Shown here one piece after another: positions 63,230 through 64,000 of a stretch of 64,000 nucleotides of DNA. Numbering within the stretch: position 1 is the first letter of the stretch; each line of letters opens with the position of its first letter. A program made the position numbers and the translations under genes. A model generated the notes under the pieces. The model saw only the letters and a program-made list of their open reading frames with translations. It was not told the DNA's origin and did no database searches. Location of the stretch: assembly GCF_900114085.1 (NCBI RefSeq), contig NZ_FORU01000007.1:1-64000 (forward strand). Direction: 5' to 3'. Origin of the DNA: Myroides guanonis (GTDB taxonomy: Bacteria > Bacteroidota > Bacteroidia > Flavobacteriales > Flavobacteriaceae).

Positions 63230-64000
63230 CTATTTACCTTCGTTTGCAAGATTTTTCATTTCCTTTTCAATCATATCATAGAATTGATCAATTTTAGGAA
63301 GTATAACAATTCTTGTTCTTCTGTTTCTAGCTTTGTTTTCAACAGAAGTATTGTCAACTAAAGGAATATATTCACTTCTACCAGCAGCAATTAATTGCTT
63401 AGGATTAACACCTAAATCTTTTTGTAATAGACGAACAATTGAAGTTGCGCGCTTGACACTTAGATCCCAGTTGTCTTCCATCATTGAAGTTTTAATAGGC
63501 ACATTATCAGTGTGTCCTTCAACCATACATTCGAAATCTGGTTTACTATTGATGATTTTCGCAACTTTAGCTAAGATTCCTTTTGCTTTGTCACTTACCT
63601 GATAACTACCTGATTTGAATAGTAATTTATCTGCAATGGAGATAAACACCACACCTTTTTCAACATTTACTTCAATGTCTGGATCATCAAAACCTACTTC
63701 TTTTTTAATGCTTTTTACTAAAGCTAAAGTAACTGAGTCTTTTTTAGTGATTGCATCTTGTAAACGAGAAATTTTTAAATCTTTTTCCTTTAAGCTTTCA
63801 AGAGATTTCTCTAAGTTATCAGCACCTTTAGAAGACAACATGGTTAAGTTACCCATATTGTCAATCAAGTCAGAGTTGTTCTTTTTAAGGAATTCAATTT
63901 GATTGGCTAAAGCATTCTTCTCAGCTAATGTAGAATTTAATTTAACTGTACAAGTGTTTAATAAATCTTGTACTTCTTTATTCTTAGATTCTAATGCTGC
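63230..64000 (-). CDS. OmpA-family peptidoglycan-binding protein (5' end outside the window)
   Basis: The minus-strand frame is open to the last base, giving 256 codons before the stop; there is no good start inside, so the gene continues to the right. The visible N-terminal part is a coiled coil rich in K, E, L, N and S (for example STLAEKNALANQIEFLKKNN); the C-terminal OmpA domain has LLFKSGSYQVSDKAKGIL, VEGHTDNVPI, SVKRATSIVRLL and NRRTRIVILP. This resembles OmpA/MotB-type cell-wall anchors. The N-terminal signal or membrane part is unseen. Confidence 0.9.
   Translation of the reverse strand, partial: AALESKNKEVQDLLNTCTVKLNSTLAEKNALANQIEFLKKNNSDLIDNMGNLTMLSSKGADNLEKSLESLKEKDLKISRLQDAITKKDSVTLALVKSIKKEVGFDDPDIEVNVEKGVVFISIADKLLFKSGSYQVSDKAKGILAKVAKIINSKPDFECMVEGHTDNVPIKTSMMEDNWDLSVKRATSIVRLLQKDLGVNPKQLIAAGRSEYIPLVDNTSVENKARNRRTRIVILPKIDQFYDMIEKEMKNLANEGK

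Overview
The window looks like chromosomal DNA of a member of the Bacteroidota, most likely the family Flavobacteriaceae (a Flavobacterium- or Myroides-like organism). The evidence is low GC, a SusC/SusD pair, a subtilisin-like protease with a type 9 secretion (T9SS) C-terminal signal, several promoters with the Bacteroidota -7 box TAnnTTTG, absence of Shine-Dalgarno sequences, and an ssrA (tmRNA) gene whose tag reads GENNYALAA. The genus is inference.

Layout. 1-1460: one end of an IS3-like insertion sequence, a truncated reading frame beside it, and about 1 kb of repeat-rich non-coding DNA. 1461-9243: a likely operon of a secreted carboxypeptidase-regulatory-like protein, SusC, SusD and an S9 prolyl-oligopeptidase-type peptidase, suggesting uptake of peptides rather than glycans. 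9289-11134: an AraC-like regulator and small flavobacterial proteins on the minus strand, with a candidate small transcript on the plus strand. 11639-21640: the most interesting block. It holds a multi-PAS hybrid histidine kinase, a single-domain response regulator, a membrane-anchored HEAT protein and a 1145-residue fusion of a processive GT2 glycosyltransferase with an LtaS/sulfatase-type phosphotransferase domain; a convergent YaiO-like TPR/outer-membrane barrel follows. I read it as a signal-controlled machine for making, modifying and exporting a surface polysaccharide. 22202-25356: a membrane TPR protein and a secreted unknown. 25589-26761: a class II Fic protein with two tandem palindromes in its promoter.

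27946-31975: a probable nitrosative/oxidative stress locus with an FNR-type reductase, ClC protein, Crp/Fnr regulator, small membrane protein, group III truncated haemoglobin and lipoprotein. Two of its promoters carry the same TATGA-N6-TCATA palindrome at the same distance from the -7 box. 32045-39231: a Cys/Met-metabolism PLP enzyme, dihydrolipoyl dehydrogenase, twin lipoproteins, two bacterial PH-domain proteins and a DUF1003 protein. 39547-42201: menA, an UPF0173 hydrolase and menC (menaquinone synthesis). 42311-50164: fatty-acid degradation on the minus strand (acyl-CoA ligase, MarR regulator, then fadN-fadA-fadE in the gene order of Bacillus subtilis). 50288-54552: a stand-alone LtaS-like protein and several small secreted proteins. 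54761-55159: ssrA. 55347-64000: a saccharopine/alanine dehydrogenase-like enzyme, a FUSC membrane protein, def, a DUF5606 protein, mazG, the T9SS S8 protease, and an OmpA-like protein running off the right edge.

Non-coding structure is unusually rich on the left. A dispersed element of about 60 bp (an imperfect palindrome around GTCTAGTAGAC followed by GCCAGCAGGCG) occurs at least five times, G-poor low-complexity leaders precede several plus-strand genes, and one leader is a 64-bp-period tandem array. Many gene ends are marked by strong stem-loop terminators; in two convergent pairs a stop codon lies in the loop of the shared hairpin.
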